DNA from: Balneolaceae bacterium
Lineage (GTDB): Bacteria; Bacteroidota; Rhodothermia; Balneolales; Balneolaceae
NCBI GenBank assembly: GCA_017795005.1
Contig: CP051242.1
Span: 1 to 64,000, forward strand
Direction of reading: 5' to 3'
Length of the DNA: 64,000 nucleotides
Shown: in pieces, positions 53,461-63,602 of the stretch
Layout: the number at the start of each line of letters is the position of its first letter
Position numbering within the stretch: the first letter of the stretch is position 1
The notes under the pieces: model-generated
The model's input: only the letters and a program-made list of their open reading frames with translations
Told to the model about the DNA's origin: nothing
Databases searched by the model: none
Translations under genes and position numbers: made by a program

Positions 53461-54114
53461 CTATTTAGCAGGTTGTGCCCTTGCAATTACATTATCAACC
53501 AATCCGTACTTCTTAGATTCTTCTGCGGTCATCCAGTTGTTTCGGTCAGAATCATTGATAATATCTTCCAGCGTTTTGCCCGCATGATCTGCAATAATCT
53601 GGCTTAGCTGCTTTTTTGTGCGGATAATTTCTTTTGCTTCAATTTCGATATCACTTGCCTGACCCTGAACACCACCAAGAGGTTGGTGAATCATAACTCG
53701 TGCGTTTGGAAGACAACTTCTCTTTCCTGCAGTTCCAGCTGTTAAAAGTACTGCGCCCATACTTGCCGCCATCCCCATGCATGTTGTAGCAACATCACAT
53801 TTAATATGTTGCATGGTATCATAAATAGCTAAACCTGAAGAGACTACCCCACCCGGGCTATTTATATACAGGTTGATATCTTTTTCTGGGTCTTCTGATT
53901 CAAGGAAAAGCATCTGGGCCACGATAGTACTTGCAACCACATCATTGATCGCACTCCCCAGGATGATAATCCTATCTTTAAGTAGACGGGAATAAATATC
54001 ATAGGCACGTTCGCCACGGCTTGTTGTTTCGATAACCATTGGAACCAGATTGTTCTCTATGGGCTGATGACCGTTTTCGTAAAGGGGTTGTTCAAAAATG
54101 GGTTGCTTTATCAT
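53461..54114 (-). CDS. clpP: ATP-dependent Clp protease proteolytic subunit
   Basis: Serine peptidase of 217 residues. The catalytic S118 is in [11 protein letters not shown]143 in MIHQPLGG, and the Asp in the DSDRNNWM segment. The start at 54114 gives a normal propeptide-length N-terminus. It lies 15 bases after tig, and with clpX forms the standard tig-clpP-clpX order. Confidence 0.97.
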   Translation of the reverse strand: MIKQPIFEQPLYENGHQPIENNLVPMVIETTSRGERAYDIYSRLLKDRIIILGSAINDVVASTIVAQMLFLESEDPEKDINLYINSPGGVVSSGLAIYDTMQHIKCDVATTCMGMAASMGAVLLTAGTAGKRSCLPNARVMIHQPLGGVQGQASDIEIEAKEIIRTKKQLSQIIADHAGKTLEDIINDSDRNNWMTAEESKKYGLVDNVIARAQPAK

Positions 54115-54129
54115 GGCTGTCTGAATGAA

Positions 54130-55407
54130 TTATTTCTTTTTCTTGGACTTCTTTTCCTGAAACTTACGATACGCGTCTTTGTCCAACTCTTTGATAGTTA
54201 CCTCATCCTGAAGTTTGTCAAATACTTTGTTCTCTCTGATACTGCTTCGGAGTGATTCGAGCAAATTCGGGTTTTGAGCGTAATAACCTTTCAACTGATC
54301 TACAGTAGCACCGTATCGTGCAGCTTCGATGGAAATGAACTCATCGATATCTTCGGGTTTTATTTCGATATCTTCAAATGTTTCTTGCAATTTTTGACTT
54401 ATGAAATACCACTTGGCTTCCCGCTTAGCCTGCTCAGTCATTTCCTCTCTATATGCTTCCTCATCAAAGTTTTCCGGAAGTTTATTCCCGTACTGCTGCT
54501 TTAATTGTTGAACATAAGAGCTTTTAACCTGCTCAGTAAATGCAACCGGAACGTCAAAATCGTGCGCATCCACTAAGGTTTCAACCACTTCATTTCTGAA
54601 CATATCATCCGAAGTTTGATCATAATACTGCTGCATTCGGCTCTTGATGAAACTCTTGAATTCGTCTTCATTTGTAGCTTCACCGTTGCTGTTTTTCTTG
54701 ATGAATTCCTCATTCAGTTCAGCCTTGATTGGCTTTTGAACTTTTTTAACGGTGATTTTAATCTCTTCTTTGTCACCGTCATGATTCATCTTCATTTCCA
54801 CCACATCGCCAGCCTTATGACCTTTAAGTGCCTTCAGGAAATCAGCTGTGCTTTCTTCTCTTAGATCGAGAGTTTGATCTTCGTCCAAATCGCCATGTGT
54901 GATGGACTCTACATCTACAACTACCCGGTGGTCTTTTGTGATTTTGGCGTCTACATCTTCCCAGCTGCTTTCACGCTCCAGGCTACGTTCGATTTCTTCT
55001 TTAACTTCTTCGTCAGTTACATCGTGAACCATTTTGTTCACTTTCATTTTTTTAAGATCAGCAACCTTTACTTCTGGCTTAGCTCCTATTTTGAAAACAA
55101 CTTCCAGCTCATCGTTTTCCCACTGGAAATCGATCATTTGAGTTTCACCAACAGGATTGTGCTCTTCTACTACGTCTTTTTCAAATACTTCCTGGATGTA
55201 TTTGTTGATTTCTTCGATCTCGATATCATTTCCAAATCTCTTTTTAACTAAAGACATTGGAACTCTTCCCGGACGGAAACCCGGTAATGAGATTTGCCCC
55301 TGATACTTTTTAAAAGCTTTGTCGAATTTAGGTTGTAGTTCTTCCCGGTTGGCTTTAAGGGTTACTTCTTTATCAACAGAAGTAATTTCTTTCACAGAAA
55401 TATTCAC
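54130..55407 (-). CDS. tig: Trigger factor
   Basis: Ribosome-bound chaperone of 425 residues. The N-terminal ribosome-binding domain has GFRPGRVPMSLVKKRFG. A FKBP-like domain (about 150-235) and a helical C-terminal domain follow. The C-terminus is lysine-rich. It is the first protein gene of the tig-clpP-clpX unit. Confidence 0.95.
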   Translation of the reverse strand: MNISVKEITSVDKEVTLKANREELQPKFDKAFKKYQGQISLPGFRPGRVPMSLVKKRFGNDIEIEEINKYIQEVFEKDVVEEHNPVGETQMIDFQWENDELEVVFKIGAKPEVKVADLKKMKVNKMVHDVTDEEVKEEIERSLERESSWEDVDAKITKDHRVVVDVESITHGDLDEDQTLDLREESTADFLKALKGHKAGDVVEMKMNHDGDKEEIKITVKKVQKPIKAELNEEFIKKNSNGEATNEDEFKSFIKSRMQQYYDQTSDDMFRNEVVETLVDAHDFDVPVAFTEQVKSSYVQQLKQQYGNKLPENFDEEAYREEMTEQAKREAKWYFISQKLQETFEDIEIKPEDIDEFISIEAARYGATVDQLKGYYAQNPNLLESLRSSIRENKVFDKLQDEVTIKELDKDAYRKFQEKKSKKKK

Positions 55408-55469
55408 GTGTGCTCCGCTTTGTTTTGTGGATTCAATAAATAAAAAACAGGATAGTTTGGATAGGAAAG

Positions 55470-55553
55470 TACGAGAGGGGGGACTCGAACCCCCACGCCG
55501 GTTAAGGCACTAGATCCTAAATCTAGCGTGTCTACCAATTCCACCACTCTCGC
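55470..55553 (-). tRNA. tRNA-Leu (TAG)
   Basis: 84-nt tRNA with a long variable arm (class II). The acceptor GCGAGAG pairs with CTCTCGT including a terminal G-U wobble, the anticodon loop is TTTAGGA (anticodon TAG) on a CTAGA/TCTAG stem, and the T-arm is GGGGG-TTCGAGT-CCCCC. It lies 62 bases upstream of tig on the same strand. Confidence 0.95.
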
Positions 55554-55683
55554 AAATTTCAGAGCTTGCAAAGTTAAGGGTTATTGAATTTAAAATCCAT
55601 ATTGGATATTGAATTAATTCTTCTTTCTCTTCACTCTAAGAATACTATTTTAGAACAGACTGGTCTCACTTCATTTCAACATT

Positions 55684-56010
55684 ATGTACTATAATCTCCG
55701 ATACATTTATATAACTACATCAAGTAAAGAAGAAGCCAAATTAATAGGCCGGGACCTGGTTGAACATCGGTACGCTGCATGTATCAATATTATTGATGGA
55801 ATGGAATCAATTTTCAGGTGGCACGGCAAGATAGAAGAATCAAATGAATGTGTATTAATTGCTAAAACCCACTATTCAAAAGTTCAAAAGCTTACCGAGC
55901 GCGTAAAAGAACTTCACAGCTATGATTGTCCCTGTGTAGTATCTATGACTTTGACAGAAGATGAAGGAAATAAAGATTACTTAGACTGGCTCACCCGGGA
56001 ATCGAAATAA
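55684..56010 (+). CDS. cutA: CutA-family divalent cation tolerance protein
   Basis: 108 residues, the normal CutA size. The core is YITTSSKEEAKLIGRDLVEHRYAACINI, then SIFRWHGKIEESNECVLIAKT. A trimeric ferredoxin-like fold is expected. Despite the name, the family's role in metal tolerance is not firm. It converges on the cysH gene with a 1-base gap. Confidence 0.93.
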   Translation: MYYNLRYIYITTSSKEEAKLIGRDLVEHRYAACINIIDGMESIFRWHGKIEESNECVLIAKTHYSKVQKLTERVKELHSYDCPCVVSMTLTEDEGNKDYLDWLTRESK

Positions 56011-56011
56011 A

Positions 56012-56671
56012 TCAGCTATGCAAACCACACTCAGATTTGCCCGTTCCATTCCATCTGCCTTCTCTCCCCGTTCCTTTTATTGTACAATGAGTACACCCTA
56101 ATGAACTGAAACCCACTTGCTCGAGGGGGTGGCGAGGAAGTCCAAAGTATTCAAAATAATCTTTCACCTGTGCCTCGGTCCAATCGATTAGCGGGTAAAA
56201 TCTATAGATATCACTTCGCTCCTGAAAAATATCCAAACCCGAACGATAGCCATTCTGATAGCCAAGTAAACCTGATATCCATACATTATGATTGTTTTTC
56301 ACCTTTTCAAGTGGAGCAACTTTGTTAATTCCACAACATGCATCGGGGTCTGATTCCCAAAGTTGTGAAACTCTTGCCGCTTCATGTTCCTCAACTCTTG
56401 GTTTATGAGTGATAATATTCAGATCGAACTGACGGATAAGCTCTTCTTTATATTCATGCGTTTCTGAAAATAGAAATCCAGTATCAACAAAATGAATAGG
56501 GAAATCGGGTTTTACTCTGGCAAGAATATGAAGCAATAGAACTGATGTTGTTCCAAATGAAGTGGTAACCAATGCTTTATCTCCAAACTTATTGAGTATG
56601 TAAGCCAGTCGTGCATCTACCAAAGATGACGATAGAGATTGATTAATACTTTTGAGTTTGAGAGAGTGCAT
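56012..56671 (-). CDS. cysH: Phosphoadenylyl-/adenylyl-sulfate reductase
   Basis: 219 residues; reduces activated sulfate to sulfite in sulfur assimilation. The four Fe-S ligands are CCGINK and CTHC, which mark the [4Fe-4S] type that uses APS. The catalytic Cys is in ECGLH at the C-terminus. The PP-loop-like N-terminal fold has TTSFGTTSVLLLH. No other cys gene is nearby. Confidence 0.93.
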   Translation of the reverse strand: MHSLKLKSINQSLSSSLVDARLAYILNKFGDKALVTTSFGTTSVLLLHILARVKPDFPIHFVDTGFLFSETHEYKEELIRQFDLNIITHKPRVEEHEAARVSQLWESDPDACCGINKVAPLEKVKNNHNVWISGLLGYQNGYRSGLDIFQERSDIYRFYPLIDWTEAQVKDYFEYFGLPRHPLEQVGFSSLGCTHCTIKGTGREGRWNGTGKSECGLHS

Positions 56672-56788
56672 AATTCAATCTCTTTAAAAACAACCTGTCT
56701 AGCAATTATTTCGTCCCAAAAACGATAAATTTTAATGGAACCGCTTCCTCGGGGTTTTAATTGGCTAAATATTCCTCAATTCTGCCTT

Positions 56789-57964
56789 TTAGTTTGAAGG
56801 TATTCTTAGTATCGCTTCCACAGCCGGCTTCGGAGATAAATCGCGGTTAAAAGGCAATGGATAATTTGTTCTGTTTTCGATTGGGTATCCATTTTTCCAG
56901 CTCATGCTATCATGAACTCCCCAAAATGTAACTCTGTCGATTTTGTCTCTTTTAGAATAAAAAATCTCAAAAATTTCCTTGTACCGATCTGTAACCTGTT
57001 GTTGAACTTCATCCGGTAATCCATTTTGGTAGGGATCTAAAAACTCTTTGAATTCTTCGAGTTGGTACTGTGGATGAAGCATTCCTGTACCGATAATTTG
57101 TCCTTCTTTTGTTAACGGAAGTACATCTATATCCATCTCAGTAATCATCACCTTTACACCGAGTGTGGCAAATGAATCGATAGCAGCTTCAATATATTCA
57201 TTTTTAGGATAGTTTAACCCCCAATGCCCCTGCATCCCTATTCCATCAATACGGATTCCTTCTTTTTGAAGCATTCGAACCAATCGCATAATCCCATCAC
57301 GTTTAGCCGGACGCCAGGCATTAAAGTCGTTATAGTATAATTCAGCTTCCGGAGCATATTCGCTTGCAAATTGAAATGCCTTTTGCACCATCAAATCTCC
57401 ATCACCAACACCATTTACCCAAGTTGTAGGGCGGTAAGAACCATCGTTATCAATTACCTCATTCACAACATCCCAGGCATGAATGCGACCGGCATATCTA
57501 CCGGCAATCACTTCAATATGACTTCTCATTCTCTCTATCTGTTCTTCAGGTGTATTTGGGTTCCCGTCTTCATCCTGAAAAAACCAGGCTGGCGTTTGAT
57601 TGTGCCAAACCAAGGTATGCCCAATTATGAACATCTCATTCTTTTCTCCAAATTCTACAAAGCTATCAGCCGGACCAAAGTTGTATACACCTGGCTGTGG
57701 GTTCACAGGACCTGCTTTTAATACATTTTCTGCCGTGATGGTATTAAACTCCTTCTTTACCAAAGCTGCAACATCCACATCTGTCTCAGATGTTATGCCT
57801 ACATTAACTGCCGTACCCATCATAAACGCGTCGCTATATGCTTCATTCAGCGTCAGGTTTTTATTGAATTCTGAGGGCTCTGAGCAACTAACCACAGCAG
57901 CGAGCAAAACTAAAAACAGCTTCGTTTTATTACTTTTCACCAATTTTAAAACCTTTTGCATCAT
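56789..57964 (-). CDS. GH10 endo-1,4-beta-xylanase, lipoprotein
   Basis: 391 residues. The lipobox VVSC puts it on a membrane surface. The GH10 catalytic residues are the acid/base Glu in WDVVNEVID and the nucleophile Glu in ITEMDIDV. HTLVWHNQTPAWFF is the substrate-cleft segment. It cuts xylan to oligosaccharides. It lies 45 bases after the GH43 gene, so the two are probably co-transcribed. Confidence 0.95.
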   Translation of the reverse strand: MMQKVLKLVKSNKTKLFLVLLAAVVSCSEPSEFNKNLTLNEAYSDAFMMGTAVNVGITSETDVDVAALVKKEFNTITAENVLKAGPVNPQPGVYNFGPADSFVEFGEKNEMFIIGHTLVWHNQTPAWFFQDEDGNPNTPEEQIERMRSHIEVIAGRYAGRIHAWDVVNEVIDNDGSYRPTTWVNGVGDGDLMVQKAFQFASEYAPEAELYYNDFNAWRPAKRDGIMRLVRMLQKEGIRIDGIGMQGHWGLNYPKNEYIEAAIDSFATLGVKVMITEMDIDVLPLTKEGQIIGTGMLHPQYQLEEFKEFLDPYQNGLPDEVQQQVTDRYKEIFEIFYSKRDKIDRVTFWGVHDSMSWKNGYPIENRTNYPLPFNRDLSPKPAVEAILRIPSN

Positions 57965-58008
57965 ATCAGAATTTTTAAAGAAAGTATAAATTAATACACC
58001 TCAAAATA

Positions 58009-60279
58009 CTACTTAATTAGGGTCATTTTTTTGATACTGTAAAACTCATCTGCCTTCAGCTCGTAAAAATATACTCCACTAGTAAAACGACTTGCCTCAA
58101 ATGTGACAGTATGGCTCCCTGATAATTTAAACCCATCTGCTAAAGTTGCCACTTTTTGACCCAAAACATTATATACGGTAAGTGATACCTGTGTAGCTTC
58201 GGGCAGGTAATAACTGATCGTTGTATTTGGATTAAACGGGTTAGGATAGTTTTGATTTAACGAGATTGATACAGGTCTTGTATTATCTTCAGAATTAGTT
58301 GCACTAGGAATGGGCACTCGTTTAGGTGTAAATCGTATGTTTTGAATATTGAATAACTCCACACCTTCTGAACCTGAAAATTTCAGATAAAGATCATGCC
58401 TTCCTGATATAGAATCAACCGGAGCTTCGAATTCCTGAAAAGTATTCAGATCACCTGTCGATGCAATCTGGATTTCTGATATTTTTGTACCTGTATCTAA
58501 AGAGTCGATCCAAATTTCTATCAACCCACCTGATTCACTGGAAGCTTCTATCACGATTTTATCCGGTGTTCTCTGATAATCAAAACCACCAACTTCCGGC
58601 AATTCTTCTTTACCAAATTCTACACCTCCATACATTGCCCATCCACCATTTACTATTTCTTCCAGTGCATCATTTTTCGGATCTACTCCCGAATAATTTG
58701 CCGGGTCCTGACCCCAAATACTGGAATATGCATCTCGATAGATATATAAGTCGAAATAGGCGCTGGTACCTTGTGTATAAAGACCTTGCTTGTTTCCTGT
58801 AAAGCAATAAAACTGACAAATATTATCTTGTGAAATATTCATATCAGTAACATCAATATTTCGACCTACCTGAGTCCAGTTGTGGCCGTCTGCACTATAA
58901 TATCCAGCTATTTCATTCTCAATTCTTTCCAGTTTTAACCAAACGATACTTCCTATTTCATTGGGTTCATCATAATCTCTTCGATCAAAACTAAATACGA
59001 ACTCAGGGTTACCTGATGCATCAGCCGTGCTCAATATTTTAGCTGATAAATTTTCTGAACCATTTATTATCTGCAACCCGGCTCCTTCTAATGAACTGCT
59101 TGCAGATACATCAACCCTTGTAATTAAGGTATATTGATGTTCTCCATCATTTTTAATAAGAGTATTCCGGGACCTGCTCCCCGCAATCAAATGCAACCAA
59201 CCAGGTCGGTTATCGAGAGAATAAACTGAACCGGTTTTTTCCCCTAAAAAAGACCAATCCGGATTTAAAACCGATGAATCAAACATATCAGACTTAGGAA
59301 CCATCCATGATACCCCTTCACTTGGAAGTGCCGGAGCTGTGGTAGCCTCATCTAATGGGTATGCAAATTCAGGAAATCCATCTTCGTCATATGTAATCTC
59401 TAATAACAATCCCTGACGCCCTTGTCCATCCCAGTTTCTTTGATGACTATGCCCTATAACCCAGCTGGTACTATCGTCCAGCAGTACTGCCGGTGATATG
59501 TGGTTTGGAGTATTATAACTCCCCCGTTGACCAAAATTCATTGGCTCCGGTTTTACCTCCCAGTCTTCCTGATCTGTAGAAAGAGTATCACTTCTCATTA
59601 CATACTGAACTCCGGCTAAATTTTCAGCAAAGCTGTAATAGTAATAGCCATTATACTTCCACATAACAGGACCTTCAGCCCAACCATACGGATATCCATT
59701 TTCGCCTTCGGGATTCAACCAACTTATGTCTAATGTATTTATAGGCTGTCCATTATCACCTAATTCTAAAATGGTATTTCGATCTCTTCCCGGTTTAGCC
59801 AGCATATACCATTTACCATCATCATCAATAAATATTGAATTATCTACTCCAAGGCCGGGTAATCCAGCGGGCACATTCACTCGGGTTGGGTCACTCCAGG
59901 GTCCTTCCGGATTATCGGCTGTTACAAAATACATTGATCCTCCACCTCTTCCGAAATAATGCCAATATGTTCCATTATAAAGAACCGTATGTCCACCCCA
60001 AACTCCTCCACTTGGATTATTTCCATAGACAGACCAATTTGGTTTTACCGGTTGAGCAATTACTTCCCAGTGCACAAGGTTAGATGAGCGATAAATTCGT
60101 GGAGTCGGATTGAAAGACGAACCTGAGGTGTAAAAATAATCACCGATTTTTGTGAGTGTAGGATCGGGATGATCCCCCGGAATTACCGGGTTAACATAGG
60201 TTTCAAAGGAAGGTGATTGTGCAAATAAAAGATTTACACAAAAGAGAAGGATGCTAATTACCAGAACATGGAGTTTCAT
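58009..60279 (-). CDS. GH43-family glycosidase with CBM6-like and T9SS sorting domains
   Basis: 756 residues. A signal peptide leads to a five-bladed GH43 domain (about 30-330) with the base Asp in GDHPDPTLTKIGDYFY and the acid Glu in GWAEGPVMW. A beta-sandwich (about 345-540) and a CBM6-like region (about 560-680) follow. The C-terminus (about 685-756) is a type IX sorting domain (NYPNPFNPNTTISYYLP). It is probably a beta-xylosidase or arabinofuranosidase exported to the surface. It acts with the adjacent GH10 on xylan. Confidence 0.92.
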   Translation of the reverse strand: MKLHVLVISILLFCVNLLFAQSPSFETYVNPVIPGDHPDPTLTKIGDYFYTSGSSFNPTPRIYRSSNLVHWEVIAQPVKPNWSVYGNNPSGGVWGGHTVLYNGTYWHYFGRGGGSMYFVTADNPEGPWSDPTRVNVPAGLPGLGVDNSIFIDDDGKWYMLAKPGRDRNTILELGDNGQPINTLDISWLNPEGENGYPYGWAEGPVMWKYNGYYYYSFAENLAGVQYVMRSDTLSTDQEDWEVKPEPMNFGQRGSYNTPNHISPAVLLDDSTSWVIGHSHQRNWDGQGRQGLLLEITYDEDGFPEFAYPLDEATTAPALPSEGVSWMVPKSDMFDSSVLNPDWSFLGEKTGSVYSLDNRPGWLHLIAGSRSRNTLIKNDGEHQYTLITRVDVSASSSLEGAGLQIINGSENLSAKILSTADASGNPEFVFSFDRRDYDEPNEIGSIVWLKLERIENEIAGYYSADGHNWTQVGRNIDVTDMNISQDNICQFYCFTGNKQGLYTQGTSAYFDLYIYRDAYSSIWGQDPANYSGVDPKNDALEEIVNGGWAMYGGVEFGKEELPEVGGFDYQRTPDKIVIEASSESGGLIEIWIDSLDTGTKISEIQIASTGDLNTFQEFEAPVDSISGRHDLYLKFSGSEGVELFNIQNIRFTPKRVPIPSATNSEDNTRPVSISLNQNYPNPFNPNTTISYYLPEATQVSLTVYNVLGQKVATLADGFKLSGSHTVTFEASRFTSGVYFYELKADEFYSIKKMTLIK

Positions 60280-60350
60280 AAAGGTCGGGATTGAATTATA
60301 AAAGCGCTTTCACATTAAATGTAATTATTACACTTATAATTACAAAAACC

Positions 60351-63300
60351 TTATTTTATAAGTAGCATTCTTCTTGTCAGGATTTGATCACCAACAACAA
60401 GCCTGTAAATATAAACCCCGGATGCTTGAGCAGATGCATCCCAGTATACCGAATAGCTTCCGGAAGCCTTTACTTCATTTTGTAGCTCAGCAACCTGTCT
60501 TCCAAGTATATCATATACAGTTAACCTGACGTTTATTCTCTCTGGTAATTCAAATTCAATTCGGGTTCCGGGGTTAAATGGGTTAGGATAGTTTTGCTCC
60601 AGTTTAATGTCTTTAGGAAGGGCTATAATATTTTCGAGATTTGTCTCTACTTCCGGGTCATCACTTCCAGGTGACCCATGCTTCATTGTTGAAGCTCGCC
60701 AGACTGATGGATCATCCGGATTTGCGGTTCCATTTACATCTTTAGTAACCAACGAAAAACCGTCCCCGTCAGCAGTTTCGGGCCATGGTAACTCGTCTCC
60801 ATATTCCATTTCGATAAGGGTATCACCAGCTGGGGAAGCTAAAACTATCCGTTCTCCGGTATTATCCAGTGCCCCTTCAAATTCGTCAAAGGCATCAAAC
60901 TGATACCGCTCTTTAAAACGCTCTTTATTTGATGCAAGAACTATAAATTCTCCGGGATTTATTTCTCCTTCAGTAAACTGATACTCTATTCCATCAGCAA
61001 AATAAATGCCATCAAGTGACAATGTATCCGTTCCAGTATTTTTAAGTTCAATAAATTCGAAATTGCCATCAGCAACTTCTGCTTCTGGCAGTGGATGGTA
61101 TTGAATCTCCGTAAGTCTGAGATTTTCCAAACCATTGGTAATTACAAGCTCTTGTTCGTTAACGGCACTCCATTCTGCGTTCTCGATTAGTCTAACTTTT
61201 ACGACTGTATTCTCCTCCAGTATAACTGGTTCGCTGTATAACAAAGCGGAGTCATGCAGAAAACCGTTATCATAAGGGTCGATGCCATTGAGTGTAAAAT
61301 ATATATCGCCTTCCAGGTCTTCGAAAGTTAAAGTATCACCTGGATTTATGATGCCATCAGATGCCTTTCCATTTATTAAAATTTTAGGGGGCAATATTGA
61401 AGGAATCCAACCTGCATCAATAAGCTGGTCTAAAAATATTTCATGTCTTTGAGGAAAATATTCTTCGATGAAATATGAAATCTGAGTATCCCAGTGTTCT
61501 TTGGTATATAACTCAGGTGAACCATACTGAGGGTGTACATCTCTACGGTAATCCCCCCATCTCGCAGATTCTGTGATAATAGCGAGTTCCAGCTCTGAAG
61601 CTCTTCTTAAAAGACGTTCAATATTTGCTTCAGGTGTAAGTGCCCCTCCATTATAAAAGTGTTTGTAAACTCGATCGCCAACCAGCATTCGGAAATGTGG
61701 GCTTGCTATCAGGTTGTTGAAAAAACCAGTTGGACGACCATTGTTAATAATGTCCAGATTAAAGTCATCCGCTTGTTCCAGAATGTGCTCAGCATCCCAA
61801 CTGATAAACCGAAAGCCATTTCCCGGATGTTCCCGGTTACGAATGGCAGTCCAGTTTTTACTATCCCAATCCCAGTTTGCTCCGAAATAATTTATCAGCA
61901 TATAGTCGATAAAATTTTCCAGATCCAGATAGCTTTCTCTTGAATTATTATCCGACCCATCCTCGTTTTTCCCGATTAATCGGTAATAATTCTCATCCAC
62001 AGTCATATCGTTATCCAGCAGATCGTCCATTTCATTCCATGCATCTTTAGTACCTGAAACTAGTTCGGCCCAATCTTTTATTACATCGTAATCTTCTTCA
62101 TCACCGCCTAAATGTCTTTGCCCAAAATCTTCCCTGATTCGTTCTGTAGGGTTATAAATCCCCCAGTATAGCCCATTAATAAATACATGCATATATCTAC
62201 CAGTGCCTGCAGGGTGACCCATATCGAGTTGAGTGTCTTTAGCCCATACATCGCGAATGAGTGTTGCCTGTGGACGGTCACGAGCACGTCGGTTCAGCCA
62301 GCTGTTTCCATAGGTAGCCCTCAATACAATAGAGTTGAAGTTCTCTCCTACATCTTCACCAAAAAAAGGATGCTCTAAACGGGTATTACCGTACTTCTCC
62401 TTAAAAGAAATGCGAAATGAATGCTTGGGTGTTTTTTCTGCCAACCGACTTGCAAATCCATTAAGCTCTAATCCTGCATTTTCCTGAAAATCCAACCCTT
62501 CTTCCGCATTGAAAACTTCAATCGAAACCGGCCTTTCCCATCCCTTTCCCGGATCGCTCCCGTAATTACCGGTATAAATATAAATTCCACCTGAATCGGG
62601 ATTAGGATTATGGGAAAAAAGGTGATCTATATCCGTAACTATAGATAATGCCGGTAACGATAAAAATGCATCCTCTAATAAATTTCTGTATTCCCGATCC
62701 CTTTGGATTTCCGGATCCATTTCATAATCTGCAGTCGCTACCCCATCACTTTCATAGTATTCGCCCCAGATATCAGGGTAGCCAGGAGGATCATTTGGTT
62801 GACGTATGATATCATCAATAAAGAGATAGCTTGAAGTTGATACCGGACTTTGATACTCACCAATTACTGAAACAGCCCTGATTACTGTTGTAGTAGTGAC
62901 AGAAACAGGATCTGTATAAGAAATACCATTTTCAGGATCAGGTACGCTCCCGTTAGTTGTATAGTATATATTGGAATTTAGATTTTCGGCTGTAATCTCG
63001 AGAAGGAAGGTTTCATCATAATACCCATGAGAAACAGAAAAGACCGGAGGCGTTAATTGATTGGTTCCGCTTATGATATTTACAGCGCCTGGAGTAGGTG
63101 TTGAAGTACGAAAGTAGTTGTCGTTCTCATAACTGTAGGAATAATCATTTTCCAGTGGAGGGAAACCTTCTAACACAGAAATTGGATTACCTTCCTCATC
63201 GTATAATCCAATAAACTCTCCTTCATTGTTAATCTTGAAATTGGTATGTAATTCGTTAGCGGGGTTGTTATGATCTTTTCCGGAGGCAATCAAAAGGAGA

Positions 63301-63560
63301 AATTCGCCGGGATTTAAGGTAATCTCAGGAAATATCCACTTTGATTTTTCATCAGGGTTATCGGTTAATGTCCAGCCAGCCAGATTTACAACTTCCTCAC
63401 TAAAGTTATATAGCTCAATCCAATCAGAATAATCTCCGTCTTTGTCTACCAACCCTGATGAATTAGAAGCAACGATCTCATTAATACGGATATGTTGTTG
63501 TGCCATAGCACAAACCGAGACTACAAGTATTAATAACAAGCTCGTTAAAAACTTCCGCAT
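60351..63560 (-). CDS. CotH-kinase / lamin-tail protein with T9SS sorting domain
   Basis: 1069 residues with a signal peptide (to about AMAQ). A lamin-tail domain (about 25-155) and a chitobiase-type beta-sandwich (about 168-245) are followed by a CotH domain (about 330-720) with FRISFKEKYG, then RDVWAKDTQLDMG and the catalytic-like ISWDAEH. A second lamin-tail domain (about 805-970) leads to the sorting domain (NYPNPFNPGTRIEFELP). Surface or secreted. CotH proteins can phosphorylate protein; whether this one does is unknown. Confidence 0.9.
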   Translation of the reverse strand: MRKFLTSLLLILVVSVCAMAQQHIRINEIVASNSSGLVDKDGDYSDWIELYNFSEEVVNLAGWTLTDNPDEKSKWIFPEITLNPGEFLLLIASGKDHNNPANELHTNFKINNEGEFIGLYDEEGNPISVLEGFPPLENDYSYSYENDNYFRTSTPTPGAVNIISGTNQLTPPVFSVSHGYYDETFLLEITAENLNSNIYYTTNGSVPDPENGISYTDPVSVTTTTVIRAVSVIGEYQSPVSTSSYLFIDDIIRQPNDPPGYPDIWGEYYESDGVATADYEMDPEIQRDREYRNLLEDAFLSLPALSIVTDIDHLFSHNPNPDSGGIYIYTGNYGSDPGKGWERPVSIEVFNAEEGLDFQENAGLELNGFASRLAEKTPKHSFRISFKEKYGNTRLEHPFFGEDVGENFNSIVLRATYGNSWLNRRARDRPQATLIRDVWAKDTQLDMGHPAGTGRYMHVFINGLYWGIYNPTERIREDFGQRHLGGDEEDYDVIKDWAELVSGTKDAWNEMDDLLDNDMTVDENYYRLIGKNEDGSDNNSRESYLDLENFIDYMLINYFGANWDWDSKNWTAIRNREHPGNGFRFISWDAEHILEQADDFNLDIINNGRPTGFFNNLIASPHFRMLVGDRVYKHFYNGGALTPEANIERLLRRASELELAIITESARWGDYRRDVHPQYGSPELYTKEHWDTQISYFIEEYFPQRHEIFLDQLIDAGWIPSILPPKILINGKASDGIINPGDTLTFEDLEGDIYFTLNGIDPYDNGFLHDSALLYSEPVILEENTVVKVRLIENAEWSAVNEQELVITNGLENLRLTEIQYHPLPEAEVADGNFEFIELKNTGTDTLSLDGIYFADGIEYQFTEGEINPGEFIVLASNKERFKERYQFDAFDEFEGALDNTGERIVLASPAGDTLIEMEYGDELPWPETADGDGFSLVTKDVNGTANPDDPSVWRASTMKHGSPGSDDPEVETNLENIIALPKDIKLEQNYPNPFNPGTRIEFELPERINVRLTVYDILGRQVAELQNEVKASGSYSVYWDASAQASGVYIYRLVVGDQILTRRMLLIK

Positions 63561-63602
63561 AATTAAATCTAATAACCGGAGATTAAATAGAAAGTAACCC
63601 TT